DNA of 64,000 nt from Archangium lipolyticum (lineage in GTDB: Bacteria > Myxococcota > Myxococcia > Myxococcales > Myxococcaceae). The DNA lies in the NCBI RefSeq assembly GCF_024623785.1, contig NZ_JANKBZ010000001.1, forward strand, positions 1 to 64,000, written 5' to 3'. Shown piece by piece: positions 50,387 to 58,414 of the stretch; position 1 is the stretch's first letter, and every line of letters starts with the position of its first letter. The position numbers and the translations under genes are program-made. The notes under the pieces were generated by a model. The model saw only the letters and a program-made list of their open reading frames with translations, was not told the DNA's origin and did no database searches.

Positions 50387-51588
50387 GAGCAGCGCCGAAC
50401 CACGAGGCTGGTGTTCGCTCCGCCGAAGGCGAACGCGTTCACCAGCGCGGTCCCGGCCTCCTGGTGCACGGCCGTTCCCATCACATGCGGAAGCTCGCAG
50501 TCCGGATCCGGCGTCTCGAGCCCCGCGCTGGGCAGCATCCGCCCGCCCACCACCGCCTCGTACGCACAGACGAGCCCGAGCGCACCTGCACCCGCCACCC
50601 AGTGCCCCAGCGCCCCCTTCACGCTGCCCACGCGCGCCCTCGCCAGTCCGTCCCCGAGCACCGCACGGAGCGCCTTCGCCTCCACGGGATCATTGAGCGG
50701 CGTGGAGGTGCCATGCGCCTGCACGTAGTCCACCGTCTCCACCCCCGCGTCCCGCAGCGCGGCCGACATGGACCGCCGCGCGCCATCACCCTCGGGGTCT
50801 GGCGCGGTGAGGTTGTAGGCATCGAGCGAGCGCCCCACTCCGGCGATCTCCGCCCGTGCCTCGCCGCGCTCGACGGAGAGCACCACCATGGCGGCGCCCT
50901 CACCCACCACGAAGCCATCCCGGCGCGCATCGAAAGGACGCGAGCACCCCCTGGCGCTCAGGATGCCCAGGTGGCCGAAGCCCGCCAGCATCAACGGATC
51001 CACGTCCGCGCCCACGCCGCCGCACAGGGCCACGTCACAGAGACCGAGCCGGAGCGCCCGCACCGCCTCGATGATGGCCGCGCTGCCGGAGGCGCACGCC
51101 AGCGACACGGTCTGCGCCGGGCCGCGCGCGTCCCACTCCCCCGCGAGCGTCGAGGCCACGGCCGCCGGAGACACCACCGAGGCGTCGATCCGCTCCGCGA
51201 GCGCGGGAGCCCGAGCGCCGAAGCGGAGGTGATCGAACGTCCGTCCACCCCCCGCCGCCCGGGCCAGCTCGCACACCGTGGCGAGCGTGGCCCGTCCGGA
51301 CTCCGCGCCGATGAAGACCCCGAGCCGCTCCGGCGCGACGGACACGCCCGCCCGCGTCCAGGCCTCCCGCGCCGCGCGCCGGGCCAGCCCCATCCGGCGA
51401 TCCGGCCCGTCGAGCTCCGGGTCGAGCACGGGCGCGCCAACGGTGCAGGGAAAACCCTCCACGTCGAAGTGCGTGATGGGGCCGATGGCACAGCGCCCCG
51501 CCGCCAGCGCGCCCACGGTGGAAGGCCAGTCCCGGCCCAGCGCGGAGACCACGCCCACCCCGCGGATGAAGGCACGCCGGGCGCTCAC
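50383..51588 (-). CDS. Beta-ketoacyl-ACP synthase (active, second copy)
   Basis: The 401-residue enzyme keeps Cys165 (SLACASGSAA), His292 (QAHGTSTP), Lys324 and His329 (KGALGHWVA) and ends in NAFAFGGANTSLVV. It is a KAS II-type condensing enzyme. GTG 51588 is the likely start because it overlaps the dehydratase stop (GTGA); a frame from 51615 adds nine residues. Two active and two dead ketosynthases alternate in this operon, which suggests two heterodimeric condensing units used at different stages. Confidence 0.9.
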   Translation of the reverse strand: MSARRAFIRGVGVVSALGRDWPSTVGALAAGRCAIGPITHFDVEGFPCTVGAPVLDPELDGPDRRMGLARRAAREAWTRAGVSVAPERLGVFIGAESGRATLATVCELARAAGGGRTFDHLRFGARAPALAERIDASVVSPAAVASTLAGEWDARGPAQTVSLACASGSAAIIEAVRALRLGLCDVALCGGVGADVDPLMLAGFGHLGILSARGCSRPFDARRDGFVVGEGAAMVVLSVERGEARAEIAGVGRSLDAYNLTAPDPEGDGARRSMSAALRDAGVETVDYVQAHGTSTPLNDPVEAKALRAVLGDGLARARVGSVKGALGHWVAGAGALGLVCAYEAVVGGRMLPSAGLETPDPDCELPHVMGTAVHQEAGTALVNAFAFGGANTSLVVRRCS

Positions 51589-52052
51589 GGCTCCTCCGAG
51601 GAACCGTGGAGCCACACGTTGAGGACCTCGCGGCGTTTGGCGATCAGCGAGGCGTGCTTCACCTGCGCGAAGGCGAAGGTCAGCTCGGCCTCGGCGGCGA
51701 GCTGCTCGTCCACGCGCGCGAACGCCCGCACCTGGCCGCCGTCCTCGCTCGCGGTGAGCCCCCTGGCCTCCAGGAGCATCTTGTCCCCCGGCCGGACGAG
51801 CCGCCGGAACTTCGCGCGCTCCACCGACACCAGCAGCGCGTGCAGGTCCGAGCGGCCCCGCGCGCGCATCGTCGCCTCCAGCAGGACGCCACCGAGCTGC
51901 GCGAGCGATTCGAGGATGAGCGCGCCGGGCATCACCGGGTGTCCCGGGAAGTGGTCGACGAAGACGTCATCGGCGAGCGAGACGCACTTGACGCCCAGGG
52001 CCCGCTCGGGAGGTTGAAGCTCGGAGATCCGGTCCAGCAGCACGTAGCGCAT
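51585..52052 (-). CDS. FabZ/FabA-like beta-hydroxyacyl-ACP dehydratase
   Basis: The 155-residue hot-dog-fold protein carries the FabZ signature DHFPGHPVMPGALILESLAQ with catalytic His34 and Glu48. It dehydrates beta-hydroxyacyl-ACP. It is the first gene of the type II fatty-acid-synthase-like operon. I chose ATG 52052 to match FabZ length; no ribosome-binding site is visible before it, and an upstream ATG at 52109 would add an Arg-rich tail. With only one dehydratase and one reductase the operon would make a partly or fully unsaturated (polyene) chain unless an enoyl reductase is supplied elsewhere. Confidence 0.88.
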   Translation of the reverse strand: MRYVLLDRISELQPPERALGVKCVSLADDVFVDHFPGHPVMPGALILESLAQLGGVLLEATMRARGRSDLHALLVSVERAKFRRLVRPGDKMLLEARGLTASEDGGQVRAFARVDEQLAAEAELTFAFAQVKHASLIAKRREVLNVWLHGSSEEP

Positions 52053-52183
52053 GCGGAGCAGGGAGCATAGGCGCCCCCGCGAGCCCCGCCCAAGGGGCTT
52101 CTGACGCACGGAACCCCTTGACCCGGTGAGGGGATGCCGTGCCTTGATCCGGCCCTCCCTACCCGACGTCCCCTGGAGCCTCG
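52053..52183. promoter_or_regulatory. Divergent promoter region, ketosynthase operon versus radical SAM gene
   Basis: This 131-bp region lies between the minus-strand FabZ/ketosynthase operon and the plus-strand radical SAM/SDR genes. TTGACC near 52119 could be a -35 element for the plus strand, but no good -10 follows. GGAG 5 nt before ATG 52184 is the ribosome-binding site. Shared location suggests co-regulation of both units. Confidence 0.4.
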
Positions 52184-53893
52184 ATGGACTGCACCACCTG
52201 CGGACCCACGCCCACGCCTCGGAAGGACCGGCCCCACACCTTCCTCCTGCACGAGATGTCCCGGTGCCCGACCTGCCGGACCGAGGTGGAAGGCCGTGTC
52301 GTCCTGCGCGAGGAGCAGGTCTACTCGCTCCAGCACTGCAACACGTGTGGCCCGTCGGAGCTGCGCATCTCCAACGACGCGAAGGCCTACATCCAGTCGT
52401 TCCTGGCGCGGGGCGAGGTGCCCGAGGGCCTCCAGGGCGACCACATCTTCAAGCACACCACGTCCACCTGTCCCCATTGCCTGTCGCTGGTGCGGGCCGA
52501 GGTGGTCATCCGCGCGGGCCAGGTCTTCTTCAAGAAGACGTGCGAGAAGTGCGGCCCGTCCGAGGCGCTCGTGTCCGAGGACGCGAAGTACTACGTGAAG
52601 GCCTACTCCTTCGCGCGCGCCGGCACCGAGCCGCTGAAGTTCGCCGCCGAGGTGAAGCACGGCTGCCCCACGGACTGTGGGACGTGCGGCGACCACGAGC
52701 AGCACACGTGTCTGCCCATCGTGGAGATCACGGATCACTGCAACCTCGAGTGTCCCATCTGCATCGTCAACAACCAGTACGCCAACCACCTGGATCCCGA
52801 GGTCTTCCGGAGCATGGTGGACACGCTGGTGCGCAACGAGGGCCAGTGCGAGTCGATCGCGCTCTCGGGCGGCGAGCCCACGAGCCACCCCAAGCTGTTC
52901 GAGCTGATCGAGATCGCCAACCGGCCGGAGATCGGCCGCGTGGTGGTCATCACCAACGGCCTGCGGCTGGGGCGGGACCGGGCCTTCGCCGAGCGCCTGA
53001 AGGAGACGGGCGCCTACGTGGGCCTGCAGTTCGACGGCTTCACCGCCGACACCCACGAGAAGATCCGCGGCCGGGACTTGTGCAAGGAGAAGGCGGCGGC
53101 GCTGGCGATGATCAAGGAGCTGAAGCTGCCCACGCAGCTCATCTTCGTGGCGACGCGCGGGGCGAACGAGCACCAGATCGGCCAGATGGTGGAGCTGTTC
53201 CTCTCCGAGGATCACTTCCTGTCGCTCAACTTCCAGCCGGCGGCCTTCACGGGCTTCGGGGGCGGACGCTTCCCGCATGATCCGATGGACCGGCTCACCA
53301 TCCCGGGCGTCATCAAGGCCATCGAGGAGCAGACGCAGGGCAAGCTGAGGATGAGCGACTTCTCGCCCCTGCCCTGCTCGCATCCACAGTGCGTGTCGCT
53401 GACGTACCTGCTGCGCATGGACGATGGCAGCTACATGCCCTTCGGGCGCTTCGTGGACTTCAGGCAGCACGGCACGCTGCTGCGCTCGTCGGCGACGCTG
53501 GGGGCCTCGCCGGAGATCCACGACGCGCTCAACGACGTCATCCACGACGTGTTCGCCCGGCAGGACGAGGTCGAGCGCGGCCCGGAGGTCCTCAAGGCGC
53601 TGCGGCGCTCGCTGGACGTGATGTTCCCGGACCGCCCGGTCTCCCCGAAGGAGGCGGTGCGGATCGGCGAGCAGCAGGCCAAGTCCATCTTCCTGCACCA
53701 CTACATGGACCGGCACGACTTCGACCTGGAGCGGCTGCGCAAGTGCTGCCACCACTACCCGCAGGTGGACGGGCGCATCATGCCGGCGTGCGGCTTCAAC
53801 ATGTTCCACCGGGGTGCAGCGAAGGGGCCCGAGACGCCGACCGCCCCCTGGGGCAAGAAGCCCTGGTCGATGCCGCTCCCGGTCCTGCCATGA
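52184..53893 (+). CDS. Radical SAM protein of the Tes (tetraether synthase/MJ0619) type, full cysteine set
   Basis: The 569-residue enzyme has the radical SAM motif CNLECPIC (Cys186, 190, 193), preceded by GCPTDCGTC plus HEQHTC (Cys161, 165, 168, 176). Two tandem zinc-ribbon-like N-terminal units (Cys28/31/52/55 and Cys96/99/120/123) make it longer than its 480-residue relative at 41.9 kb. The C-terminal LPCSHPQC and CCHHYPQVDGRIMPAC segments parallel auxiliary-cluster regions of Tes. Tes itself couples lipid alkyl chains through sp3 C-H activation. Here a lipid or polyene substrate is inferred from the neighbouring ketosynthase genes. The stop overlaps the following SDR start by ATGA. Confidence 0.85.
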   Translation: MDCTTCGPTPTPRKDRPHTFLLHEMSRCPTCRTEVEGRVVLREEQVYSLQHCNTCGPSELRISNDAKAYIQSFLARGEVPEGLQGDHIFKHTTSTCPHCLSLVRAEVVIRAGQVFFKKTCEKCGPSEALVSEDAKYYVKAYSFARAGTEPLKFAAEVKHGCPTDCGTCGDHEQHTCLPIVEITDHCNLECPICIVNNQYANHLDPEVFRSMVDTLVRNEGQCESIALSGGEPTSHPKLFELIEIANRPEIGRVVVITNGLRLGRDRAFAERLKETGAYVGLQFDGFTADTHEKIRGRDLCKEKAAALAMIKELKLPTQLIFVATRGANEHQIGQMVELFLSEDHFLSLNFQPAAFTGFGGGRFPHDPMDRLTIPGVIKAIEEQTQGKLRMSDFSPLPCSHPQCVSLTYLLRMDDGSYMPFGRFVDFRQHGTLLRSSATLGASPEIHDALNDVIHDVFARQDEVERGPEVLKALRRSLDVMFPDRPVSPKEAVRIGEQQAKSIFLHHYMDRHDFDLERLRKCCHHYPQVDGRIMPACGFNMFHRGAAKGPETPTAPWGKKPWSMPLPVLP

Positions 53894-54645
53894 GCATCCA
53901 GGGCGGCCGGTTGCTGGAAGGGCGGCTCGCGCTGGTGACGGGCGGCTCCCGAGGATTGGGCCGGGCCATCTGCCTGTCCCTGGCCCGAGAGGGAGCCTCC
54001 GTCGCCTTCAACTACGTGCGCGCGGACGCCGAGGCGGAGAAGACGCTCGCGGAGCTCCGGGAGCTGGGCGCGCGGGCGTGGGCATTCAAGGTGTCGGTGC
54101 TGGATCGCCCTGGGCTGTGGGAGATGGTTCGCACGCTGGAGAAGGAAGCCGGGGTGGTGGACGTGCTCGTGAACAACGCGGGCATCGGCCAGGTGGTCCC
54201 CCTGGCGCTGATGGAGGAGGAGGACTGGGACCGGATGATGGACGTCAGCGTGAAGGGGGCGTTCCTGACCTCGCAGGCGGTGATGCGGGGGATGGTGCGC
54301 GAGCGGCGGGGACGTATCCTCAACATCAGCTCGCTGGCCGGCGTGAAGATGATGCAGGCGCCGGTGCACTACTGCGCGGCGAAGGCGGCGATGAAGGGCT
54401 TCACCGAGGGGCTCGCGAAGGAGCTGGGGCGCTACGGCATCACCGTGAACTGCCTGGCGCCCGGCGTGCTGAACGAGGGTGTGAGCCACAACCTGCCCGA
54501 CAACCGGCTGCAGGAGTTCCTCCGGCACTGCGCGCTCGGGCGGGTGGGCACGGTGCAGGAGTGCGCCGAGGTGGTGACCTTCCTCGTCTCGGATCGCAAC
54601 AGCTACATGACCGGCAGCACCATCGTGCTGGACGGAGGCGTGTGA
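53890..54645 (+). CDS. SDR-family reductase
   Basis: The 251-residue protein is a classical SDR: TGGSRGLG (17-24), VNNAGIG, a YCAAK catalytic pair and a MTGSTIVLDGG end. It is coupled to the Tes-like radical SAM gene (ATGA) and closely resembles the SDR at 30.0-30.7 kb, sharing LGRVGT, APGxLNxG and the final MTG. It may reduce a keto group on the product of the radical SAM or ketosynthase enzymes. The frame running back to 53389 is a shadow. Confidence 0.88.
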   Translation: MSIQGGRLLEGRLALVTGGSRGLGRAICLSLAREGASVAFNYVRADAEAEKTLAELRELGARAWAFKVSVLDRPGLWEMVRTLEKEAGVVDVLVNNAGIGQVVPLALMEEEDWDRMMDVSVKGAFLTSQAVMRGMVRERRGRILNISSLAGVKMMQAPVHYCAAKAAMKGFTEGLAKELGRYGITVNCLAPGVLNEGVSHNLPDNRLQEFLRHCALGRVGTVQECAEVVTFLVSDRNSYMTGSTIVLDGGV

Positions 54646-54647
54646 CG

Positions 54648-54845
54648 ATGAGCGAGGAAACCCCACCGTCACCGCTCCCCTTCCCGGCGAGCCTCTGTCA
54701 CCGCTGCGCCGCGCCGCCCAAGTACGTGCGGACGAAGACGTCCACGTTCATCCTCTGCCCGCTGCTGCCGAACAAGTACCCGCCCCAGCCGGTGCTCATG
54801 TGTCCGCTCTTCCGGCCAAGGCCCCCGGGTGAGGGAGAGGAGTAG
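54648..54845 (+). CDS. Small cysteine-rich (zinc-ribbon-like) protein
   Basis: This 65-residue protein begins 2 nt after the SDR stop; an in-frame GTG at 54642 would overlap that stop (GTGA). It contains SLCHRCAAPPKYVRTKT, then FILCPLLPNKYP and VLMCPLF, so four Cys in CxxC...C...C spacing could bind a metal. Small proteins of this pattern are found across proteobacteria without known function. Its position suggests co-expression with the radical SAM/SDR pair. It is too short for firm assignment, but coupling and Cys pattern support a real gene. Confidence 0.65.
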   Translation: MSEETPPSPLPFPASLCHRCAAPPKYVRTKTSTFILCPLLPNKYPPQPVLMCPLFRPRPPGEGEE

Positions 54846-54863
54846 CGGGCTGCTGACCGCCGC

Positions 54864-55421
54864 TCACTCCTCCCGGCTGTCCCAGGGAGCCGATGCGGCG
54901 AACAAGCGGGCATCGGTGTCGTTCTCGTACGGCATCCCCCTGGGCATGTGGAGGACCTCCATCTGCATGCCCCATGGGGTCACGAAGTAGACCCACCGGT
55001 CACCGGCGATCGGACCCTCGGTGATGGTCTGCGGCTCGCCGAGCACCTTCACGCCGGGCACCGACCGGAGGTAGTCGACCGCGGCATCCACGTCCTCGAC
55101 GTGGATCGCCAGGTGATGGCCGCCCCAGTCGCTGTTGCGCGGCAGCTCCCGCCGCTGCTCGGGGGCCGTGTACTCGAACAGCTCCAGGTTGGTGACCGGG
55201 CCGAAGCGGAGCATGGCGATGTGCGTCGAGGCCCGCGGATGCACGTTGAGCTGGCGGGTCATCCAGTCTCCCGTCTGATCCTCCACCGGACCGATCTGGT
55301 ACAGCAGCTCGGCGCCCAGGACGTTGACGAAGAAGTCGACCGCTTGAGAGAGATTGGGAACGGTATAGGCGACGTGGTGGACGCTGCGCGCGCCGGGAAT
55401 GCCCTTGCTGGTTCGGCTCAT
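54864..55421 (-). CDS. VOC-superfamily (glyoxalase/dioxygenase) protein
   Basis: The 185-residue protein shows two beta-alpha-beta-beta-beta halves: VHHVAYTVPNLSQAVDFF at the start, LELFEYT at the end of the first half, and HHLAIHVEDVDAAVDYL then WVYFVTPWGMQMEVLH in the second. Metal ligands would be His16, Glu and the second-half His/Glu. It is the last gene of the cyclitol operon (ATGA overlap with the SDR). VOC proteins include isomerases, epimerases and extradiol dioxygenases; an epimerase-type step on a cyclitol ketone is plausible but unproven. Confidence 0.88.
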   Translation of the reverse strand: MSRTSKGIPGARSVHHVAYTVPNLSQAVDFFVNVLGAELLYQIGPVEDQTGDWMTRQLNVHPRASTHIAMLRFGPVTNLELFEYTAPEQRRELPRNSDWGGHHLAIHVEDVDAAVDYLRSVPGVKVLGEPQTITEGPIAGDRWVYFVTPWGMQMEVLHMPRGMPYENDTDARLFAASAPWDSREE

Positions 55422-56194
55422 GGTGCGTACTCCTGGTTGGGGATGGCGCTCATCAACAGCAGGCCGCCATCGACGGTGAGCGTGACGCCCGTGATGTAGG
55501 CGGCGTCTGGCCCGGACAGGTGGGCGATGAGCGCCGCGACCTCGCGGGGGCGCCCGGGACGGCCGAGGGGAATCGCGGGACGGGAGAGCTCCGCCGCGTC
55601 ACGGCCCTCGGGGACGCCGTTCATCGGCGTGGCGGTCTCTCCGGGACTGACGGCGTTGACGGTGATGCCGTAGCGGGCCAGTTCCAGGGCCATCACCTTG
55701 GTCAACAGGCCCAGTCCTCCCTTGGAGGCGCAGTAGGAGGAGCCTCCCAGGATGGGCACCAGCTCGTGGACGGACGTCACGTTCACGATCCGGCCCCCGC
55801 GCCCCTGCTTCACCATGTGGCGCGCCGCCACCTGGGCGCACAGGAAGGGGCCGGTGGTGTTGAGGGTGAGGATGCGCTGCCAGTCCTCCAGCGTCTCCTC
55901 GAGGAAGGAGGCGCGGCGGTTGACTCCGGCGTTGTTGACAAAGACGTCCACGCCGCCCAGCTCGCGGATCGCCCGCTCCACCGCCTCGGCGGCGGCCACC
56001 GGATCGTTCAGGTCCATGCGGAAGGGCAGTGCGCGCCCTCCCCGGCTCTCCACCTCCGCGGCGGCCTGCCGCGCCCCCTCCCCGTTCGAGTTGTAACCGA
56101 GCCCGACATCGAAGCCCTTTTCGGCCAGGGCGATGGCGGTGGCCTTGCCGATGCCGGAACTGGCACCGGTCACAATGGCGAATCGCTTGCTCAT
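55418..56194 (-). CDS. SDR-family oxidoreductase (glucose 1-dehydrogenase/FabG-like)
   Basis: The 258-residue SDR has TGASSGIG (9-16), NNAGVN, YCASK and a TGVTLTVDGGLLL end. Wording such as VNRRASFLEETLEDWQ and ARHMVKQGRGGRIVNVTSVHE matches the sugar/polyol dehydrogenase branch. In this operon it could oxidise or reduce a cyclitol hydroxyl. The start at ATG 56194 overlaps the bicupin stop (ATGA). Confidence 0.88.
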   Translation of the reverse strand: MSKRFAIVTGASSGIGKATAIALAEKGFDVGLGYNSNGEGARQAAAEVESRGGRALPFRMDLNDPVAAAEAVERAIRELGGVDVFVNNAGVNRRASFLEETLEDWQRILTLNTTGPFLCAQVAARHMVKQGRGGRIVNVTSVHELVPILGGSSYCASKGGLGLLTKVMALELARYGITVNAVSPGETATPMNGVPEGRDAAELSRPAIPLGRPGRPREVAALIAHLSGPDAAYITGVTLTVDGGLLLMSAIPNQEYAP

Positions 56195-56967
56195 GTCTCT
56201 TCCTCCAGCAGCTCGTAGCCGGCCCGGGCGAGGCTCCCCGCTCCCAGGTAGCCGTACACGGTCCGGGTGGTGACCCCGGGATCGGTCCGGAACCCGTGCC
56301 ATTCGCCGGCCGGGATGTAGGCCAGGTCTCCCGGCTCCAATCGCACCGGGCCCTCTTTCGTCAGGTGCTCGCCTCCTCCTTGCAGCACCAGGAAGAACTC
56401 ATCGGCGTGCGGGTGCCGATGCAGCTGGTGGCTGCCTCCCGGAGTGAAGGTCGAGGTGGCCACCACCACCGCCCGCGTACCGACGGACTGGGTGGTGGCC
56501 AGCCAGTGCACGCCCATGTCGATGAACCCACCTGCCTCGCGCAGGGGGCTGGTGCCCGCGTCCGCCATGCGGGAGATGCGGCAGCCGCACGCGAGGACGC
56601 CGTCCGCCGGTTGGGGCACCGCGTCCCGGGGATCGGCGGTCCCGCCATACGCCACCAGGAGCAGCGAGTCCTGATCGCCAGCGGCCTCGAACGCGCGGCG
56701 GGTGCCCGGCGGGTTGAACACCCCCTCACCGGGAGTCAGTGGCCAGGGCTGACCGTCCGCGAGCCAGTGGCCCTTCCCGGACAGCATGAAGGTGACCGAC
56801 TCGGCCCCGGACAGGAGGTGCGCCGGCAGTCTGGAGCCCCTCGACACCTCCTGGACCCCCAGCATGCCGAGCGCCTCCGGGGCGAGCTCCCGGTTGATCA
56901 GCCACCGCGTCCCGTCGCTCCGCCGCCGCGAGGGCTCGTTCCAGCCTTCGAGGGTGCGCCGGATCAT
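56191..56967 (-). CDS. Two-domain cupin protein
   Basis: The 258-residue protein has two cupin folds. The C-terminal one carries the metal site HQLHRHPHADEFFLVLQGGG with EPGDLAYIPAGEWHGF. The N-terminal one (about residues 45-115, SVTFMLSGKGHW, PGEGVFNPPGTRRAF) lacks the histidine pair and is probably inactive or binds substrate. Bicupins include dioxygenases, isomerases and epimerases. It is tightly coupled to the alcohol dehydrogenase gene (ATGA). Confidence 0.85.
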   Translation of the reverse strand: MIRRTLEGWNEPSRRRSDGTRWLINRELAPEALGMLGVQEVSRGSRLPAHLLSGAESVTFMLSGKGHWLADGQPWPLTPGEGVFNPPGTRRAFEAAGDQDSLLLVAYGGTADPRDAVPQPADGVLACGCRISRMADAGTSPLREAGGFIDMGVHWLATTQSVGTRAVVVATSTFTPGGSHQLHRHPHADEFFLVLQGGGEHLTKEGPVRLEPGDLAYIPAGEWHGFRTDPGVTTRTVYGYLGAGSLARAGYELLEEET

Positions 56968-58034
56968 GCCGCCCTCCCTTCCTGGCTGTCGTTGAAGCGC
57001 AGCAGCACCTTGGGTGGACCCGAGCGGCCATGCTCGAGCAGCTCGAAGGCCTGTCCGGCCTTCTCGGGCGGCAGCACCTGGGCGACCAGCGGCCTGGCAT
57101 CCAGCACACCATCGACGAAGAGCTGGATCGTCCGGTCGTAGTAGTCCAGGCCGTGCCGGATGCCGAAGACATCGATTCCGCGCAGGACGAGCTCCCCGGG
57201 CACCATCCCGGCCACCGCCTCGTTCGCCACGCCGATCACCGCCACCCGGCCGCCGGTCTCGGTGAGCTCGAGGCTGCGCAGGAACGCCCGCGACGCCCCG
57301 GAGGCCTCGATGACCAGCGAGTAGGCCCCGGGCCTGGCCTGCTCGGGCCGCAGCGTGCGCCGCGCGCCACAGGCGGCGGCCAGCTTCAGCCCCACGTCGT
57401 CGATGCCGATCGCATCCACGCTCCGGGCCATTCTCGAGGCCAGTTGCACGGCGAGCAGGCCGATGGTGCCGGTGCCCACCACCGCGACGTCGTCCTCCAG
57501 GCCGCAGCCGACCTTGTCGAAGCCTCCCACCACGGTGACGGCCGGCTCGATGAACGCGGCACTCAGGTCCGCGAGGGCATCCGGCAACAGCGTGAGCGAG
57601 CGCGCCGGCATGCGGAGGTACTCGGCCGCGGCACCCTGCAATCCGTACAGGCCCACCTCCACCAGCCGCTCGCAGACCTGCCGCCGGCCGCGCTGACACA
57701 TGCGGCACTGGCCGCAGGGGACCATCGTCTGGCCCACCACCCGATCGCCCACCGAGAGCCCCTTCACGCCCTCGCCCACCGCGGCCACCTGTCCGCACCA
57801 CTCGTGCCCGAACACCAGCGGGAAGCGAGCCCGGCCGTCCCTCAGATACGAAGCGGTGCCGTGCAGCAGCTCCAGGTCGGTGCCGCACAGCCCGACATAC
57901 GAGGTGCGTACCAGCACTTCGTCCGGCCGCGGTCCCGGGATCGGAATCTCGGTGAGCTCGACACGTCCCGGCGCGGCGATCGCCACCGCGCTCATCTTGC
58001 CTTCCGGCCACGTTGCTTTCCGCAGGGCGCTCAT
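56964..58034 (-). CDS. Zinc-dependent medium-chain alcohol/polyol dehydrogenase
   Basis: The 356-residue MDR protein has the catalytic-zinc ligands in GLCGTDLE and GHEWCG, and the structural-zinc cluster PCGQCRMCQRGRRQVC. The coenzyme site is GTGTIGLLAVQLA. This is the sorbitol/threonine dehydrogenase type, which oxidises secondary alcohols of polyols with NAD(P). Within the operon it is a good candidate for a cyclitol dehydrogenase such as those acting after sugar-phosphate cyclases. It overlaps both cupin genes. Confidence 0.92.
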   Translation of the reverse strand: MSALRKATWPEGKMSAVAIAAPGRVELTEIPIPGPRPDEVLVRTSYVGLCGTDLELLHGTASYLRDGRARFPLVFGHEWCGQVAAVGEGVKGLSVGDRVVGQTMVPCGQCRMCQRGRRQVCERLVEVGLYGLQGAAAEYLRMPARSLTLLPDALADLSAAFIEPAVTVVGGFDKVGCGLEDDVAVVGTGTIGLLAVQLASRMARSVDAIGIDDVGLKLAAACGARRTLRPEQARPGAYSLVIEASGASRAFLRSLELTETGGRVAVIGVANEAVAGMVPGELVLRGIDVFGIRHGLDYYDRTIQLFVDGVLDARPLVAQVLPPEKAGQAFELLEHGRSGPPKVLLRFNDSQEGRAA

Positions 58035-58414
58035 AATTCGGGTCTCCTCGGGGGCAGGGATTGGGAGAGCTCGCGAGGCATCACGGCGAGCCAGAGCAGC
58101 TCCAGCCCGGTGTCCCCGCTGACGAGGTGCCCCTGCTTCCCGTCGGGCAGGAGGATCAGCTCGCCGGGCTCGAGGGCGCGCGCGGGTGCGTCCGAATCCG
58201 GCTCCAGGAGCCGCCCCGAACCCGCGACGACGAACCAGGCGCTCTCGATCCCCTCACGGCCGCGCAGCGCGAAGCGGGTGCCCGGCGCCAGCCGCACGTA
58301 ATCGAAGGACTCGCACTCGCTATGCAACATCCCGCGCCGTGCCAACGAGCGCCAGCGGATCTCCTCGTCTCCGTTCCGGGTACGGGAGGTGCTTCCAATG
58401 GTGGAGATGATCAT
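58031..58414 (-). CDS. Small cupin-like protein
   Basis: This 127-residue single-cupin protein shows FDYVRLAPGTRFAL, a GSGRLLEPD turn and LEPGELILLPDGKQGHLV, the two cupin motifs, but few metal-binding histidines. It resembles HutD/ChrR-like or uncharacterised cupins. It is coupled at both ends (ATGA overlaps) inside the cyclitol operon. A role in binding or isomerising a pathway intermediate is possible. Confidence 0.78.
   Translation of the reverse strand: MIISTIGSTSRTRNGDEEIRWRSLARRGMLHSECESFDYVRLAPGTRFALRGREGIESAWFVVAGSGRLLEPDSDAPARALEPGELILLPDGKQGHLVSGDTGLELLWLAVMPRELSQSLPPRRPEL

Noticed and set aside
45032..52052. Aromatic type II polyketide cluster
   Set aside because: No aromatase or cyclase and no malonyl transferase; the presence of a FabZ-like dehydratase fits a reduced or polyene chain better.
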